Shown here piece after piece: positions 34,101-43,239 of a stretch of DNA of 64,000 nt. The stretch lies in the NCBI GenBank assembly GCA_003574785.1, contig QORU01000009.1, forward strand, positions 186,001 to 250,000, in the 5' to 3' direction. Positions within the stretch are counted from its first letter, which is position 1; each line of letters begins with the position of its first letter. The notes under the pieces are model-generated. The model made no database searches and was not told the DNA's origin. It worked only from the letters and a program-made list of their open reading frames with translations. The position numbers were made by a program, and so were the translations under genes. The stretch comes from Taklimakanibacter deserti. GTDB lineage: Bacteria; Pseudomonadota; Alphaproteobacteria; Rhizobiales; Aestuariivirgaceae.

Positions 34101-35114
34101 TCATCCATTGCGAAACGTATAAGCATAGCCGTTGATCGCGGGAGCGCCGCCGAGATGGGCGTACAGGATCTTCGACCCGGCGGGGAAGTATGATTTCTTC
34201 ACGAGATCGATTAGCCCCTGCATCGACTTGCCCTCATAGACCGGGTCGGTGATCATGCCTTCGAGGCGCGCGCACAGGCGGATCGCCTCTTTCGTCTCGG
34301 GCGAAGGGACGCCATAGACGGGGTAGGCATAGTCTTCGAGAAGGATGATGTCGTCCGCGACGATCTTCTTGCCGAGTTCGACCAGGCTTGCGGTGTTGCG
34401 CGCTATATCGAGGACCTGCGCTTTGGTCTGCGCCGGGGTGCAGGAAGCATCGATCCCGATCACCTTGCGCTCGCGGCCGTCCTTGGCAAAACCCACCACC
34501 ATGCCCGCATGGGTCGAGCCGGTGACGGTGCAGACAATGATATAGTCGAAAGTGAACCCAAGCTCCTTCTCCTGGGCGCGCACCTCCTCGGCGAAACCGA
34601 CATAGCCCAGGCCGCCATATTTATGCACCGACGCGCCGGCCGGAATCGCATAGGGCTTGCCGCCTTTAGCTTTTACATCGCTGATCGCCTGTTCCCAGCT
34701 TTCCCGAATGCCGATGTCGAAACCCTCGTCGACCAGTTGGACGTCGGCACCCATGATCCGGCTCAATAGGATGTTGCCGACGCGATCATAGACGGCGTCC
34801 TCATGCGGCACCCAGCTTTCCTGCACGAGCCGGCACTTCATGCCGATCTTCGCCGCGACGGCCGCCACCATGCGCGTGTGGTTGGATTGAACGCCGCCGA
34901 TTGAGACCAGCGTGTCGGCGTTGGAGGCGATTGCATCCGGGACGATATATTCAAGCTTGCGCAGCTTGTTGCCGCCGAAAGCGAGGCCGGAATTGCAGTC
35001 TTCGCGCTTGGCATAAAGGTCGACCTTGCCGCCGAGATGAGCGCCGAGGCGCTCGAGCTTTTCGATAGGGGTCGGCCCGAAAGTGAGGGGATAGCGTTCG
35101 AATTTCCGCAGCAT
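34101..35114 (-). CDS. acdS: 1-aminocyclopropane-1-carboxylate deaminase
   Basis: Pyridoxal-phosphate enzyme that opens the plant ethylene precursor ACC to 2-oxobutyrate and ammonia. From the Met at 35114 it is 337 aa, the family length; in-frame ATGs lie 12 and 14 codons upstream. Markers: [22 protein letters not shown]-lysine [11 protein letters not shown] (Lys50), [11 protein letters not shown] and [13 protein letters not shown]. The Tyr-Glu pair in DPVYEGKS and Leu in [13 protein letters not shown] mark true ACC deaminases rather than D-cysteine desulfhydrases. Divergent from the Lrp-type gene acdR, the usual arrangement. Common in plant-associated Hyphomicrobiales and often laterally acquired; it lies in the segment that interrupts the N-methylglutamate locus. 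Confidence 0.92.
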   Translation of the reverse strand: MLRKFERYPLTFGPTPIEKLERLGAHLGGKVDLYAKREDCNSGLAFGGNKLRKLEYIVPDAIASNADTLVSIGGVQSNHTRMVAAVAAKIGMKCRLVQESWVPHEDAVYDRVGNILLSRIMGADVQLVDEGFDIGIRESWEQAISDVKAKGGKPYAIPAGASVHKYGGLGYVGFAEEVRAQEKELGFTFDYIIVCTVTGSTHAGMVVGFAKDGRERKVIGIDASCTPAQTKAQVLDIARNTASLVELGKKIVADDIILLEDYAYPVYGVPSPETKEAIRLCARLEGMITDPVYEGKSMQGLIDLVKKSYFPAGSKILYAHLGGAPAINGYAYTFRNG

Positions 35115-35271
35115 CGGGTGACTTTCTTCGGTCTGCACTGATGCGTTCATTAGCATTTCAGACCAGAAGAGTGCTCTCGAAATGCTTCCGAAATTCTACC
35201 TATTCTGCCTATTTTACAGACAGAAATTCATTTATCTTCCTTGCTGAGGCTTGTTTGTGAGAGAATCTTCC

Positions 35272-35736
35272 ATGCCCGCAGATCTTGACCGGATCGACCT
35301 GAAGATATTGCGCCTGCTTCAGGACAATGGCCGGCTCACAAATGCCGAGCTGGCGCAACTGGTCTCCGTCAGCCCGGCCACGTGCCACCGCCGCACACAA
35401 CGCCTGTTCGATGAAGGTTTCGTCAGCCAGGTCAGAGCGGCGATCGCGCCGCAGAAGATCGACATGGGGGCGCTGGTAATGGTCGGCGTGGTGCTCGATC
35501 GCTCGACTCCGGACAGTTTCGCGGCGTTTGAGAAGGCCGCGGCCAAGCTGAAATTCGTGCTCGACTGCCATCTCGTGGCCGGCGACTTCGACTATTTCCT
35601 GAAAATCAGAGTACGCGACATGGCAGATTTCAACCGGCTGCACGGTGAAAAGCTGATCGCGCTGCCCGGCGTGCGTCAGACGCGAACATTCTTCGTCATG
35701 AAAGAGGTCGTCGATAACGCCCCTCTGGACTTCTGA
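35272..35736 (+). CDS. acdR: Lrp/AsnC-family regulator, probable AcdR
   Basis: 154 aa from the ATG at 35272; a TTG seven codons upstream is less likely. N-terminal helix-turn-helix (LDRIDLKILRLLQDNGRLTN, AELAQLVSVSPATCHRRTQR) and a C-terminal RAM/AsnC effector domain (ALVMVGVVLDRSTPDSFAAF, DYFLKIRVRDMADFNRL). It reads divergently from acdS, the position of AcdR in Pseudomonas and rhizobia, where it activates acdS in response to ACC. The intergenic region has CCTATT(T)-type direct repeats and a TCTG/CAGA pair that may be part of its site. Function is assigned from context. Confidence 0.85.
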   Translation: MPADLDRIDLKILRLLQDNGRLTNAELAQLVSVSPATCHRRTQRLFDEGFVSQVRAAIAPQKIDMGALVMVGVVLDRSTPDSFAAFEKAAAKLKFVLDCHLVAGDFDYFLKIRVRDMADFNRLHGEKLIALPGVRQTRTFFVMKEVVDNAPLDF

Positions 35737-35739
35737 ATC

Positions 35740-36687
35740 TTATCGCCGCTCTGCGCTTGGCGAGATGCCGTGTTCGGCCTTGAAACAGGTGGAGAAATGG
35801 CTGGCATTGGCGAAACCGCAGGCGATGGCGATCTCGGTGATGGTGAGGGCCGAGTGCCGCAGGAGCTCGCCCGCCGCTTCGAGGCGGATGGAGCGATAGT
35901 GCTCGGCGAAGCTCTTGCTCAGATGCTGGGCGAACAAACGGTCGAGCTGGCGGGTGGAGAGCCCGACATGGCGCGCGACCTGGCCGCGGTCGAGCGGCTC
36001 GCTTAGATTGTTCTGCATGAGCTCGAGAGCGGCGATCAGCTCCGGTCGGTGGACGTCATAGCGCTCGCTCAACGAGGCGCGCTGCGGCCCGCCGCCCGGA
36101 CGCACGTCGGTGTGCAGGAACCAGTCGCTGGTCTTGGTGGCTAGCCCTGCGCCGTGCCGCTCGGCGATGAGGGCGTGCATCAGATCGAGCGGCGCCACGC
36201 CGCCGGCACAGGTCACGCGGTTGCGGTCGATCACATAGCGGGCGCGGGTCAACAGCAGGTCGGGGAATTCCTCGGCGAAGGCCGGGGCATGTTCCCAGTG
36301 GATGGTCATGCGATAGCCGCCCATGATGCCGGCACGCGCGAGAATGAAAGGCCCGCCCGACACGCCGCCGATGCGAAGCCCGCGCTGTGCGAGCTTCCTC
36401 AGCCAGGCGAAGGTCGGGCGATGGGCGAATTGCGCCGGATTGCCGCCGGCGCAGACGAGCAGCAGATCGAGGGCGAGATCATCGCCGACGCGCGCATTCG
36501 CTGGCACTGTGGCGCCGGAGGACGAGGTGACAGCCTGGTCCTTGGGCGTGATATGGACCCAGCGATAGAGCGTGCGGCCGGCGAAGAGATTGGCGGCGCG
36601 CAAGGGCTCGATCGCCGAGGCATAGGACATGAGCGCGAAGCCCGGCACCAGCAGGAAACCGATGGTCTGGGGACGATCCGAAAGCAT
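35740..36687 (-). CDS. GlxA-family regulator (DJ-1/PfpI-like domain plus AraC helix-turn-helix)
   Basis: 315 aa. Residues 8-190 are a class I amidotransferase-like DJ-1/PfpI fold (IGFLLVPGFALMSYASAIEP; the elbow reads GVSGGPFILARAG, Ser-Gly instead of a Cys nucleophile, so a sensor, not an enzyme). Residues 215-315 carry two AraC-type helix-turn-helix motifs (VARHVGLSTRQLDRLF, ITEIAIACGFANASHFSTCF). GlxA-type regulators accompany sarcosine-oxidase-like and glx genes in rhizobia. It is divergent from mgdA and is the best candidate regulator of mgdABCD. Its stop lies 3 bp from that of the convergent acdR. Confidence 0.9.
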   Translation of the reverse strand: MLSDRPQTIGFLLVPGFALMSYASAIEPLRAANLFAGRTLYRWVHITPKDQAVTSSSGATVPANARVGDDLALDLLLVCAGGNPAQFAHRPTFAWLRKLAQRGLRIGGVSGGPFILARAGIMGGYRMTIHWEHAPAFAEEFPDLLLTRARYVIDRNRVTCAGGVAPLDLMHALIAERHGAGLATKTSDWFLHTDVRPGGGPQRASLSERYDVHRPELIAALELMQNNLSEPLDRGQVARHVGLSTRQLDRLFAQHLSKSFAEHYRSIRLEAAGELLRHSALTITEIAIACGFANASHFSTCFKAEHGISPSAERR

Positions 36688-36781
36688 GTCTCAATTTTAA
36701 CAGATTTTGTCTCTTTACGACAAGAAGGAACTCGCCCTCGGTGCCACACTGCGCCCGCTCCAACAGGGGATTGCAAAGCCC

Positions 36782-38032
36782 GTGCGCTATTCCGTCTTAT
36801 CGCTTCTCAAGAATTCTCTCTCAGGCCACAAGAACTGGGCGCCCGCCTGGCGCCAGCCCACGCCTAAGAAAGAGTATGACGTCGTCATCGTCGGCGGCGG
36901 CGGTCATGGCCTCGCCACCGCCTATTATCTCGCCAAGGAGCACGGCATCACCAATGTCGCGGTGCTGGAGAAGGGCTGGCTCGGCTCCGGCAATATCGGG
37001 CGCAACACCACCATCATCCGCTCCAACTACCTGCTCATCGGCAACAACCCGTTCTACGAATGGTCGCTGAAACTGTGGGAAGGCCTGGAGCAGGACTTCA
37101 ATTTCAACGCCATGGTGTCGCAGCGGGGCGTGCTCAACCTCTTCCATTCCGACCCGCAGCGCGACGCCTATGCGCGGCGCGGCAATGCCATGCGGCTCGA
37201 CGGCGTCGATTCGGAACTGCTCGACCGCGAGGCGGTGCGCGAGATGGCGCCGTTCCTCTCCTTCGACAATGCCCGCTTTCCGATCATGGGCGGCCTCCTG
37301 CAAAGGCGCGGCGGCACGGTGCGCCATGACGCGGTCGCCTGGGGCTATGCCAGGGGAGCGGACACGCGCGGCGTCGACATCATCCAGAATTGCGAAGTGA
37401 CCGGCATCCGCGTCGAGAACGGCAAGGTCAAGGGGGTCGAGACCAACAAGGGCTTCATCGCTTGCCGAAAGCTCGGCCTCGCCGCCGCCGGCAATACCAG
37501 CGAGGTGGCCCAAATGGCCGGCATGAAGCTGCCGATCGAAAGCCATGTGCTGCAGGCCTTCGTGTCGGAAGGCATCAAGCCCTATCTCGACACGGTCATC
37601 ACCTATGGCGTCGGCCATTTCTACGTCTCGCAGTCGGACAAAGGCGGGCTCGTCTTCGGCGGCGATCTCGACGGCTACAATTCCTATGCCAGGCGCGGCA
37701 ACATGCCGACCGTCGAGCATGTCATCGAGGCGGGTGTCGCCATGATCCCCGGCATCGCGCGCATCCGCGTGCTGCGCTCCTGGGGCGGCATCATGGACAT
37801 GTCGATGGACGGCTCGCCGATCATCGACAAGACCCATATAGACGGGCTCTATCTCAATTGCGGCTGGTGCTATGGCGGCTTCAAGGCGACACCGGCGTCG
37901 GGCTGGTGCTTCGCTTATACGATCGCCAAGAACGAGGCGCACAAGCTCAACGCGCCCTATCGGCTCGACCGCTTCCAGCGCGGCTACATGATCGACGAAA
38001 AGGGTGTCGGCGCGACACCCAATCTGCACTGA
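36782..38032 (+). CDS. mgdA: N-methylglutamate dehydrogenase subunit A (sarcosine oxidase beta subunit-like)
   Basis: 416 aa from the GTG at 36782 (VRYSVLSLLKNSLSGHKNW), matching the length and N-terminus of SoxB-type proteins; a TTG 25 codons upstream gives a poor extension. FAD-binding DVVIVGGGGHGLATAYYLAK, GNIGRNTTIIRSNYLL, and RHDAVAW, whose His carries covalent FMN in heterotetrameric sarcosine oxidase. C-terminal RVLRSWGGIMDMSMDGSPII. The MgdABCD complex oxidises N-methylglutamate to glutamate and passes the one-carbon unit to tetrahydrofolate. Sarcosine oxidase is the alternative; mgsABC and gmaS in the window favour N-methylglutamate. A 247-bp REP-like gap separates it from mgdB. Confidence 0.82.
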   Translation: MRYSVLSLLKNSLSGHKNWAPAWRQPTPKKEYDVVIVGGGGHGLATAYYLAKEHGITNVAVLEKGWLGSGNIGRNTTIIRSNYLLIGNNPFYEWSLKLWEGLEQDFNFNAMVSQRGVLNLFHSDPQRDAYARRGNAMRLDGVDSELLDREAVREMAPFLSFDNARFPIMGGLLQRRGGTVRHDAVAWGYARGADTRGVDIIQNCEVTGIRVENGKVKGVETNKGFIACRKLGLAAAGNTSEVAQMAGMKLPIESHVLQAFVSEGIKPYLDTVITYGVGHFYVSQSDKGGLVFGGDLDGYNSYARRGNMPTVEHVIEAGVAMIPGIARIRVLRSWGGIMDMSMDGSPIIDKTHIDGLYLNCGWCYGGFKATPASGWCFAYTIAKNEAHKLNAPYRLDRFQRGYMIDEKGVGATPNLH

Positions 38033-38051
38033 CGATCATGCACGCATTTTC

Positions 38052-38262
38052 ATCCATATCTTCTCCCTCCGCCGCGCGCAGCGCGGGGAGGGTGGCGCGC
38101 GTAAGCGCGACGGGTGGGGTGTTACCACGTGAGCGGTGTGACTCGCCCAATACGAATACCAACGTGCAAGAGCTCAACTGCGGCAACACCCCACCCGACC
38201 ACGGCTTCGCCGTGGCCACCCTCCCCGCCTTCGGCGGAGGAGGGAGACTCTGCGTCAAGACG
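38052..38262. repeat. Compound REP-like repeat between mgdA and mgdB
   Basis: Long nested palindrome: perfect 12-base arms GGGTGGGGTGTT (38112-38123) and AACACCCCACCC (38185-38196), with outer GCGCGCAGCGCG and GAGGGTGG/CCACCCTC elements. It shares blocks with the repeats at 23401 and 28420. It lies inside an operon whose other gene junctions overlap, so it is probably a late insertion, and it may affect the ratio of the first to the later subunits. Confidence 0.75.
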
Positions 38263-38279
38263 ATCCGGAAATCCAAACC

Positions 38280-38570
38280 ATGCTGATCAATTGTCCTTAT
38301 TGCGGCCCGCGTCCCTCGGAAGAATTCACCCAGCTCGGCGATGCGACGGTCAAGCGGCCGACCTCCAATGATCCCAACACCATGGATCAGTGGTTCGACT
38401 ATGTCTATTTGCGCGACAATCCCAAGGGCCGGTTCCAGGAATACTGGCATCATGGCGGCGGCTGCCGTTCCTGGCTGGTGGTCGATCGCGACACCCAGAC
38501 GCATGAGATCTTCGGCACCATGACGGCGCGGGACTTCGCTGAGATGCAGAACAAGAAGGGCAGATCCTGA
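38280..38570 (+). CDS. mgdB: N-methylglutamate dehydrogenase subunit B (sarcosine oxidase delta subunit-like)
   Basis: 96 aa, the normal size of SoxD-type subunits. It starts MLINCPYCGPRPSEEF and has YWHHGGGCRSWLVVDRDT in the middle; the two N-terminal Cys plus the His and Cys of HHGGGC form the zinc site seen in sarcosine oxidase delta subunits. MTARDFAEM closes the fold. Its last base is the first base of mgdC (TGATG-type overlap), so subunits are coupled. A structural role, with an interface to the alpha subunit, is known from sarcosine oxidase. Confidence 0.85.
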   Translation: MLINCPYCGPRPSEEFTQLGDATVKRPTSNDPNTMDQWFDYVYLRDNPKGRFQEYWHHGGGCRSWLVVDRDTQTHEIFGTMTARDFAEMQNKKGRS

Positions 38571-41512
38571 TGGCCGGCTTCCGTCTCGCCAAAGGCGGTC
38601 TCATCGACCGTTCAGCGACCCTCGGTTTCACCTTCGACGGCAAGAGTTTTTCCGGCCATCCCGGCGACACGCTCGCTTCGGCGCTCATCGCCAATGGCGT
38701 CCATCTGATGGGCCGCTCGTTCAAATATCACCGCCCGCGCGGCGTCATCGCAAGCGGTGCGGCCGAGCCCAATGCGCTGGTCGAATTGCGCGAGGGCGGA
38801 CGCAAGGAAGCCAATACCCGCGCCACCGTCATCGAGCTTTATGACGGGCTCACGGCCAGAAGCCAGAACCGCTGGCCGTCGCTCAATTTCGATATCGGCG
38901 CGATCAATTCGCTTGCCGCGTCGGTCTTCGTCGCCGGTTTCTACTACAAGACCTTCATGTGGCCGAAGAGTTTTTGGGAGAAGATCTACGAGCCCTTGAT
39001 CCGGCGCGCCGCGGGCCTAGGCGCCGCCACCCATGAGGCCGATCCCGACAAATACGAGAAATCCTACGGCCATTGCGATCTCCTGGTGATCGGCTCGGGG
39101 CCTTCGGGCCTGATGGCGGCCCTCACCGCCGCCCGTTCGAGTGCGCGCGTGATCCTGCTCGATGAAGGCTCCCGTCTCGGTGGCTCGCTTCTCAACGAGA
39201 ATGAGGAGATCGATGGCGAGAACGGCTTCGACTGGGCGCAAGGCGCCATCGCCGAGCTCGCGAGCATGGCCAATGTCACGCTGATGCCGCGCACCACCGC
39301 CTTCGGCGCTTATGACGGCAATGTCTTCGGCGCGCTCGAGCGGGTGAACGATCACGTGCTCGAGCCCTCGCCCTTCGAACCCCGGCAACGCTATTGGAAG
39401 ATCATGGCAAAGCGCTGTGTGCTGGCGGCGGGCGCCGAGGAGCGGCCGATCGTCTTCGGCGGCAATGACGTGCCGGGCGTGATGCTCGCTTCCGCGATGC
39501 GCGGCTTCGCCAATCGCTATGCGGCGGCGTCGGGCAAATCGGCGGTCGTCTTCACCAACAACGATTCAGGCTATCGCACGGCGCGCGATCTCAAGGCCAA
39601 AGGCGTCCATGTCGAGGTGATCGTCGATTCACGCAGGGACGGCACGGGCGATGCTCAAGGCATCCCGGTGCTCAAGGGCCGCGCTGTCTCCGATGTGGAA
39701 GGCGGCAAGATCGTAACCGGCGTCGAGCTTTCCGATCATGTGCACATCGCCTGCGACACGGTGGCGATGTCGGGCGGCTGGAGCCCGGTCGTGAATCTTC
39801 TCTGCCACAAGGGTGCCAAGCCGCAATGGAACGACAAGCTCCAGGCCTTCCTGCCGCCCAATGGCGAGACGGCGCTCGTTGCCGCGGGCTCGGCCAATGG
39901 CGCCATGCTGCTGTCGGAATGCTTGCGCGAAGGAGCCGAAAAGGCGGCCAAAGCGGTGAACGATCTGGGCTTCAAGGCCAAGCCTGCGCCGGCGCCCAGA
40001 TGCCGCGATGAAGCCTATAGCATCCAGCCGCTCTGGTGGGTGAAGGCCAGCCACGGCAAGGCCTTCGTCGACTATCAGAACGACGTGACGCCCAAGGACC
40101 TGCCGCTCGCGGCGCGCGAAGGCTACAGCTCGATCGAGCTCGCCAAGCGCTATACGACCGCCGGCATGGCGACCGACCAGGGCAAGCTCGGCAATGTCAA
40201 CACCATCGCCATCCTGGCCGAATCGCAAGGCAAGTCGATCGCCGAGATCGGCACGACGACCTTCCGGCCCTTCTATACGCCCGTACCCTTCGCCGCTTTT
40301 GCCGGCCCCTATACCGGCCATCACTTCATGCCGGTGCGCAAGACGCCGCTGCATGACTGGGCGGAAGAGCAAGGTGCCGTCTTCGTCGAGACCGGCCTGT
40401 GGCTCAGGTCGAGCTGGTTCCCGCTGGCGCACGAAGAAGGCTGGCTCGATCCGGTCATCCGCGAGGTGAAGGCCGCGCGCGAGAAGGTCGGCATCTGCGA
40501 CGTGTCGACCCTCGGCAAGATCGACGTCCAGGGACCCGACGCGGCCGAATTCCTCAACCGGCTCTATTGCAATGGCTTCGCCCAGCTCGAGGTCGGCAAG
40601 GCGCGCTATGGCCTCATGCTGCGCGAGGACGGCATCGTCATGGACGACGGCACGACGTCGAGGCTGGCCCAGGACCATTTCTTCATGACCACGACCACGG
40701 CCAACGCGGCCAAGATCATGACGCATATGGAATTCTGCCACCAGGCGCTGTGGCCCGAGCTCGACGTGCAATATGTGTCGGTCTCCGAGCAATGGGCGCA
40801 AATGGCGGTTGCCGGGCCCAAGGCGCGGCCAACGCTTCAGAAGATCGTGGACGACGTGACGCTCGACGACACGACCTTCCCCTATCTCGCGGCGAAGGAG
40901 ATCAGCATCCTCGGCGGCATCACGGCGAGGCTGTTCCGCATCTCGTTCTCGGGCGAGCATGCCTATGAGCTTTCCGTGCCGGCGGATTACGGCAATCTCG
41001 TCGCCCGCGCCTTGATGCAGGCGGGCGAGGAGTTCGGCATCACGCCTTACGGTATCGAGGCGCTCTCGGTCATGCGCATCGAGAAGGGCCATGTCGCGGG
41101 CGGCGAGCTCAACGGCACGACGACCGCCGCCGATCTCGGCCTCGGGCGCATGATGTCGACCAAGAAGGATTTTATCGGACGCATGATGGCTGGGCGCGAA
41201 GGCCTCGTCGCCAAGGACCGCGACGCGGTGGTCGGCATCAGGCCGGTCGACAGAAACGACCGCATCCGCGCCGGATCGCATCTCCTGAAGAAGGACGACG
41301 CGCCCTCGCTCGCCTCAAGCCAGGGCTATGTCACGTCCGTCGCCTATTCGCCGACGCTCGGCTATTGGCTGGGGCTGGCGCTGTTCAAGAACGGGCGCGA
41401 GCGCCATGGCGAGATCGTCAAGGTCTTCGACGGCCTGCGCAACATCCATATGTATGCCGAGATCTGCGATCCCATGCATTACGACAAGGAGAACAAGAAG
41501 CTCCATGCCTAA
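38570..41512 (+). CDS. mgdC: N-methylglutamate dehydrogenase subunit C (sarcosine oxidase alpha subunit-like)
   Basis: 980 aa. Domains in order: ferredoxin-like N-terminus (FTFDGKSFSGHPGDTLASAL, GRSFKYHRPRGVIASGAAEP); FAD/NAD-binding domain (LLVIGSGPSGLMAALTAARS near 170, CVLAAGAEERPIVFGGNDVP near 285); a central region to about 590; and a C-terminal aminomethyltransferase (GcvT-like) domain (about 600-980: VGICDVSTLGKIDVQGPDAA, YGIEALSVMRIEKGHVAGGE) that binds tetrahydrofolate and captures the methyl carbon as methylene-THF. Full length. It overlaps mgdB by one base and mgdD by eight. Confidence 0.88.
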   Translation: MAGFRLAKGGLIDRSATLGFTFDGKSFSGHPGDTLASALIANGVHLMGRSFKYHRPRGVIASGAAEPNALVELREGGRKEANTRATVIELYDGLTARSQNRWPSLNFDIGAINSLAASVFVAGFYYKTFMWPKSFWEKIYEPLIRRAAGLGAATHEADPDKYEKSYGHCDLLVIGSGPSGLMAALTAARSSARVILLDEGSRLGGSLLNENEEIDGENGFDWAQGAIAELASMANVTLMPRTTAFGAYDGNVFGALERVNDHVLEPSPFEPRQRYWKIMAKRCVLAAGAEERPIVFGGNDVPGVMLASAMRGFANRYAAASGKSAVVFTNNDSGYRTARDLKAKGVHVEVIVDSRRDGTGDAQGIPVLKGRAVSDVEGGKIVTGVELSDHVHIACDTVAMSGGWSPVVNLLCHKGAKPQWNDKLQAFLPPNGETALVAAGSANGAMLLSECLREGAEKAAKAVNDLGFKAKPAPAPRCRDEAYSIQPLWWVKASHGKAFVDYQNDVTPKDLPLAAREGYSSIELAKRYTTAGMATDQGKLGNVNTIAILAESQGKSIAEIGTTTFRPFYTPVPFAAFAGPYTGHHFMPVRKTPLHDWAEEQGAVFVETGLWLRSSWFPLAHEEGWLDPVIREVKAAREKVGICDVSTLGKIDVQGPDAAEFLNRLYCNGFAQLEVGKARYGLMLREDGIVMDDGTTSRLAQDHFFMTTTTANAAKIMTHMEFCHQALWPELDVQYVSVSEQWAQMAVAGPKARPTLQKIVDDVTLDDTTFPYLAAKEISILGGITARLFRISFSGEHAYELSVPADYGNLVARALMQAGEEFGITPYGIEALSVMRIEKGHVAGGELNGTTTAADLGLGRMMSTKKDFIGRMMAGREGLVAKDRDAVVGIRPVDRNDRIRAGSHLLKKDDAPSLASSQGYVTSVAYSPTLGYWLGLALFKNGRERHGEIVKVFDGLRNIHMYAEICDPMHYDKENKKLHA

Positions 41513-42113
41513 AAGTTCTTCAGCCATCCCGCGCGTCTCGCCTCTGGCCGATATCGCGCTGCAGGGCCGCTTCGGCGCCGACAAGGGCGTGCCGGGCGTC
41601 ACGCTCTCGGTGCGCCATCCGATGTCGATCGTCACCGTCATCGCGCGCAAGGGCCAGTCGGCGGCGCTCGCCCGGGCGATCGAGGCGGCTTACAAATGCT
41701 CGTTGCCGGGCGTGGGTGAAAGCACGGGCACGCCGTCGCTCTCCTTCCATTGGTGCGGTGCCGATCAATATTACGCCATTGCCGAAGGCAAGGCGGAAAG
41801 CGAGCTCTATCGCGATCTCAAAGCCCGGCTCGAGGGCCTCGCTTCCTGCTCGGACCAGAGCCATGGCCGCGTCATCTTGCGCGTTTCAGGCCCCAAGGCT
41901 CGCGCCCTTCTCGCCAAGGGCACGCCGATCGATCTCCATCCTTCCACCTTCGGGCCGGGCAAGTCGGCGGTCACGCAAATGGCGCATGTCGGCGTTCATC
42001 TCACGCAGACGGGTGAGGATGCGTTCGAGCTCTCGGTCTTCCGCGGCTTCTCGGAGAATTTCTGGGAATGGCTGACTGAGCAGGCGGAAGAATTCGGCTA
42101 TCAGGTTCTGTGA
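41505..42113 (+). CDS. mgdD: N-methylglutamate dehydrogenase subunit D (sarcosine oxidase gamma subunit-like)
   Basis: 202 aa from the ATG at 41505, inside the end of mgdC, with AAGGAG further upstream. It matches SoxG-type subunits: GVTLSVRHPMSIVTVIARKG, PSLSFHWCGADQYYAIAEGK, CSDQSHGRVILRVSGPKARA, STFGPGKSAVTQMAHVGVHL and FRGFSENFWEWLTEQAEEFG, a shortened GcvT-like fold. Last gene of the operon. Its end overlaps the end of the convergent aldo/keto reductase gene by 13 bp, so no terminator separates them. Confidence 0.87.
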   Translation: MPKSSSAIPRVSPLADIALQGRFGADKGVPGVTLSVRHPMSIVTVIARKGQSAALARAIEAAYKCSLPGVGESTGTPSLSFHWCGADQYYAIAEGKAESELYRDLKARLEGLASCSDQSHGRVILRVSGPKARALLAKGTPIDLHPSTFGPGKSAVTQMAHVGVHLTQTGEDAFELSVFRGFSENFWEWLTEQAEEFGYQVL

Positions 42114-43135
42114 GCCTGGCTTGGATTGTGCAAAAGCTCGGCAATCTCCGCCATCTGATCTCGTGACAGAGGGCCGAACTCAGTAGCGCCGGCATTTTCT
42201 TCTGCCTGGGCAACGGTCCGAATGCCTGGAATGGGAACGGTGCAAGCGCTGCGTGCCCAGATCCATGCCAATGCGCCCTGAGCCAACGTACGGCCCTTCG
42301 CGGTCAAGATCTCTCTCACGCCATCCAGCGCAGCATACCAGTCCTTTGCGGCACTTCCGCCTTCCTTGAAGTAGCGAAGCCACGACGGGGGCTTGCTGCG
42401 GATGTCATCTTGGGGAAGGTGACTGCTCGGAGAATACTTGCCGGTCAAGAATCCCATGGCCAGAGGGAGACGGACGATGCCGGCGAAGTGATTGGTTTCG
42501 CATATCTCGAGAATCTCGGGCGCATCCTCGAAGAGATTCATGTCGAATTGAACCGCGGTGGCAGTGGGACGATCGGCGAAAGCGGCAGCACGAAGGGGAT
42601 CGTCCGTGCTCCAGCCATAATGGCGGATGAGGCCTTCCTTACACAACGCGTCGAGCGTATCGGCGACAGTAGCCGCCTGGTCCAGAGTGAGGTCACCGAT
42701 ATGCAAGTGGTAGAGATCGATCCATTCCGTTTGAAGGCGCTTCAACGAGGCATGACAGGCCCGGCGAATATAGTGGGGAGAAGCATCTGTTCCCGTGAGC
42801 TCGCGGCGGTTTTCATCGTAGGTGTTGCCGAACTTGGTTGAAATAACGACGTGATTGCGAACTTCCTTGAGAGCTTCACCCAGGACCCGTTCTCCATGCC
42901 CGGTGCCATAGGCGTCCGCCGTGTCGAAGAGTGTAACACCGAGCTCGGCAGCTCTCCGCAAAGCCTGGATCGAGGCTCTGTCGTCGGCCTTGCCATAGCC
43001 AAGGGGGGCGCCCAAGGGATATCGACAGCCAGGCCCGCTGAAAAAGGGGCCGCCGATTGCCCAGGTGCCTACTCCGAGAGGACCGGTAACGAGGCCGGAC
43101 CTGCCAAGCCGGCGATGGCGAAATTCGTCAGGCAT
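42101..43135 (-). CDS. Aldo/keto reductase
   Basis: 344 aa from the first in-frame ATG (43135). NADPH-dependent (beta/alpha)8 reductase: RRLGRSGLVTGPLGVGTWAI, DTADAYGTGHGERVLGEAL (Asp, Tyr of the tetrad), VVISTKFGN (Lys), IDLYHLHIGD (His), and C-terminal cofactor-binding AWIWARSACTVPIPGIRT. The catalytic Asp-Tyr-Lys-His set is complete. It resembles the L-fucose/D-threo-aldose dehydrogenase-like group. Divergent from a LysR-type gene, the usual regulator-target layout. Physiological substrate unknown. Confidence 0.9.
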   Translation of the reverse strand: MPDEFRHRRLGRSGLVTGPLGVGTWAIGGPFFSGPGCRYPLGAPLGYGKADDRASIQALRRAAELGVTLFDTADAYGTGHGERVLGEALKEVRNHVVISTKFGNTYDENRRELTGTDASPHYIRRACHASLKRLQTEWIDLYHLHIGDLTLDQAATVADTLDALCKEGLIRHYGWSTDDPLRAAAFADRPTATAVQFDMNLFEDAPEILEICETNHFAGIVRLPLAMGFLTGKYSPSSHLPQDDIRSKPPSWLRYFKEGGSAAKDWYAALDGVREILTAKGRTLAQGALAWIWARSACTVPIPGIRTVAQAEENAGATEFGPLSRDQMAEIAELLHNPSQAHRT

Positions 43136-43239
43136 CTGCGTTTTCCACAACGTCCATGAATGAAATGATTGAGACGCGTCTATTCAAATAGAGCCATGAA
43201 AGCTTGATTTAGAAGCGATAATTGCGGAATGATCATTTC

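Noticed and set aside
36782..42113. Naming these four genes soxBDAG (sarcosine oxidase)
   Set aside because: Possible by homology, but the presence of mgsABC and gmaS in the window makes N-methylglutamate dehydrogenase the better reading. Biochemistry is needed to exclude sarcosine.
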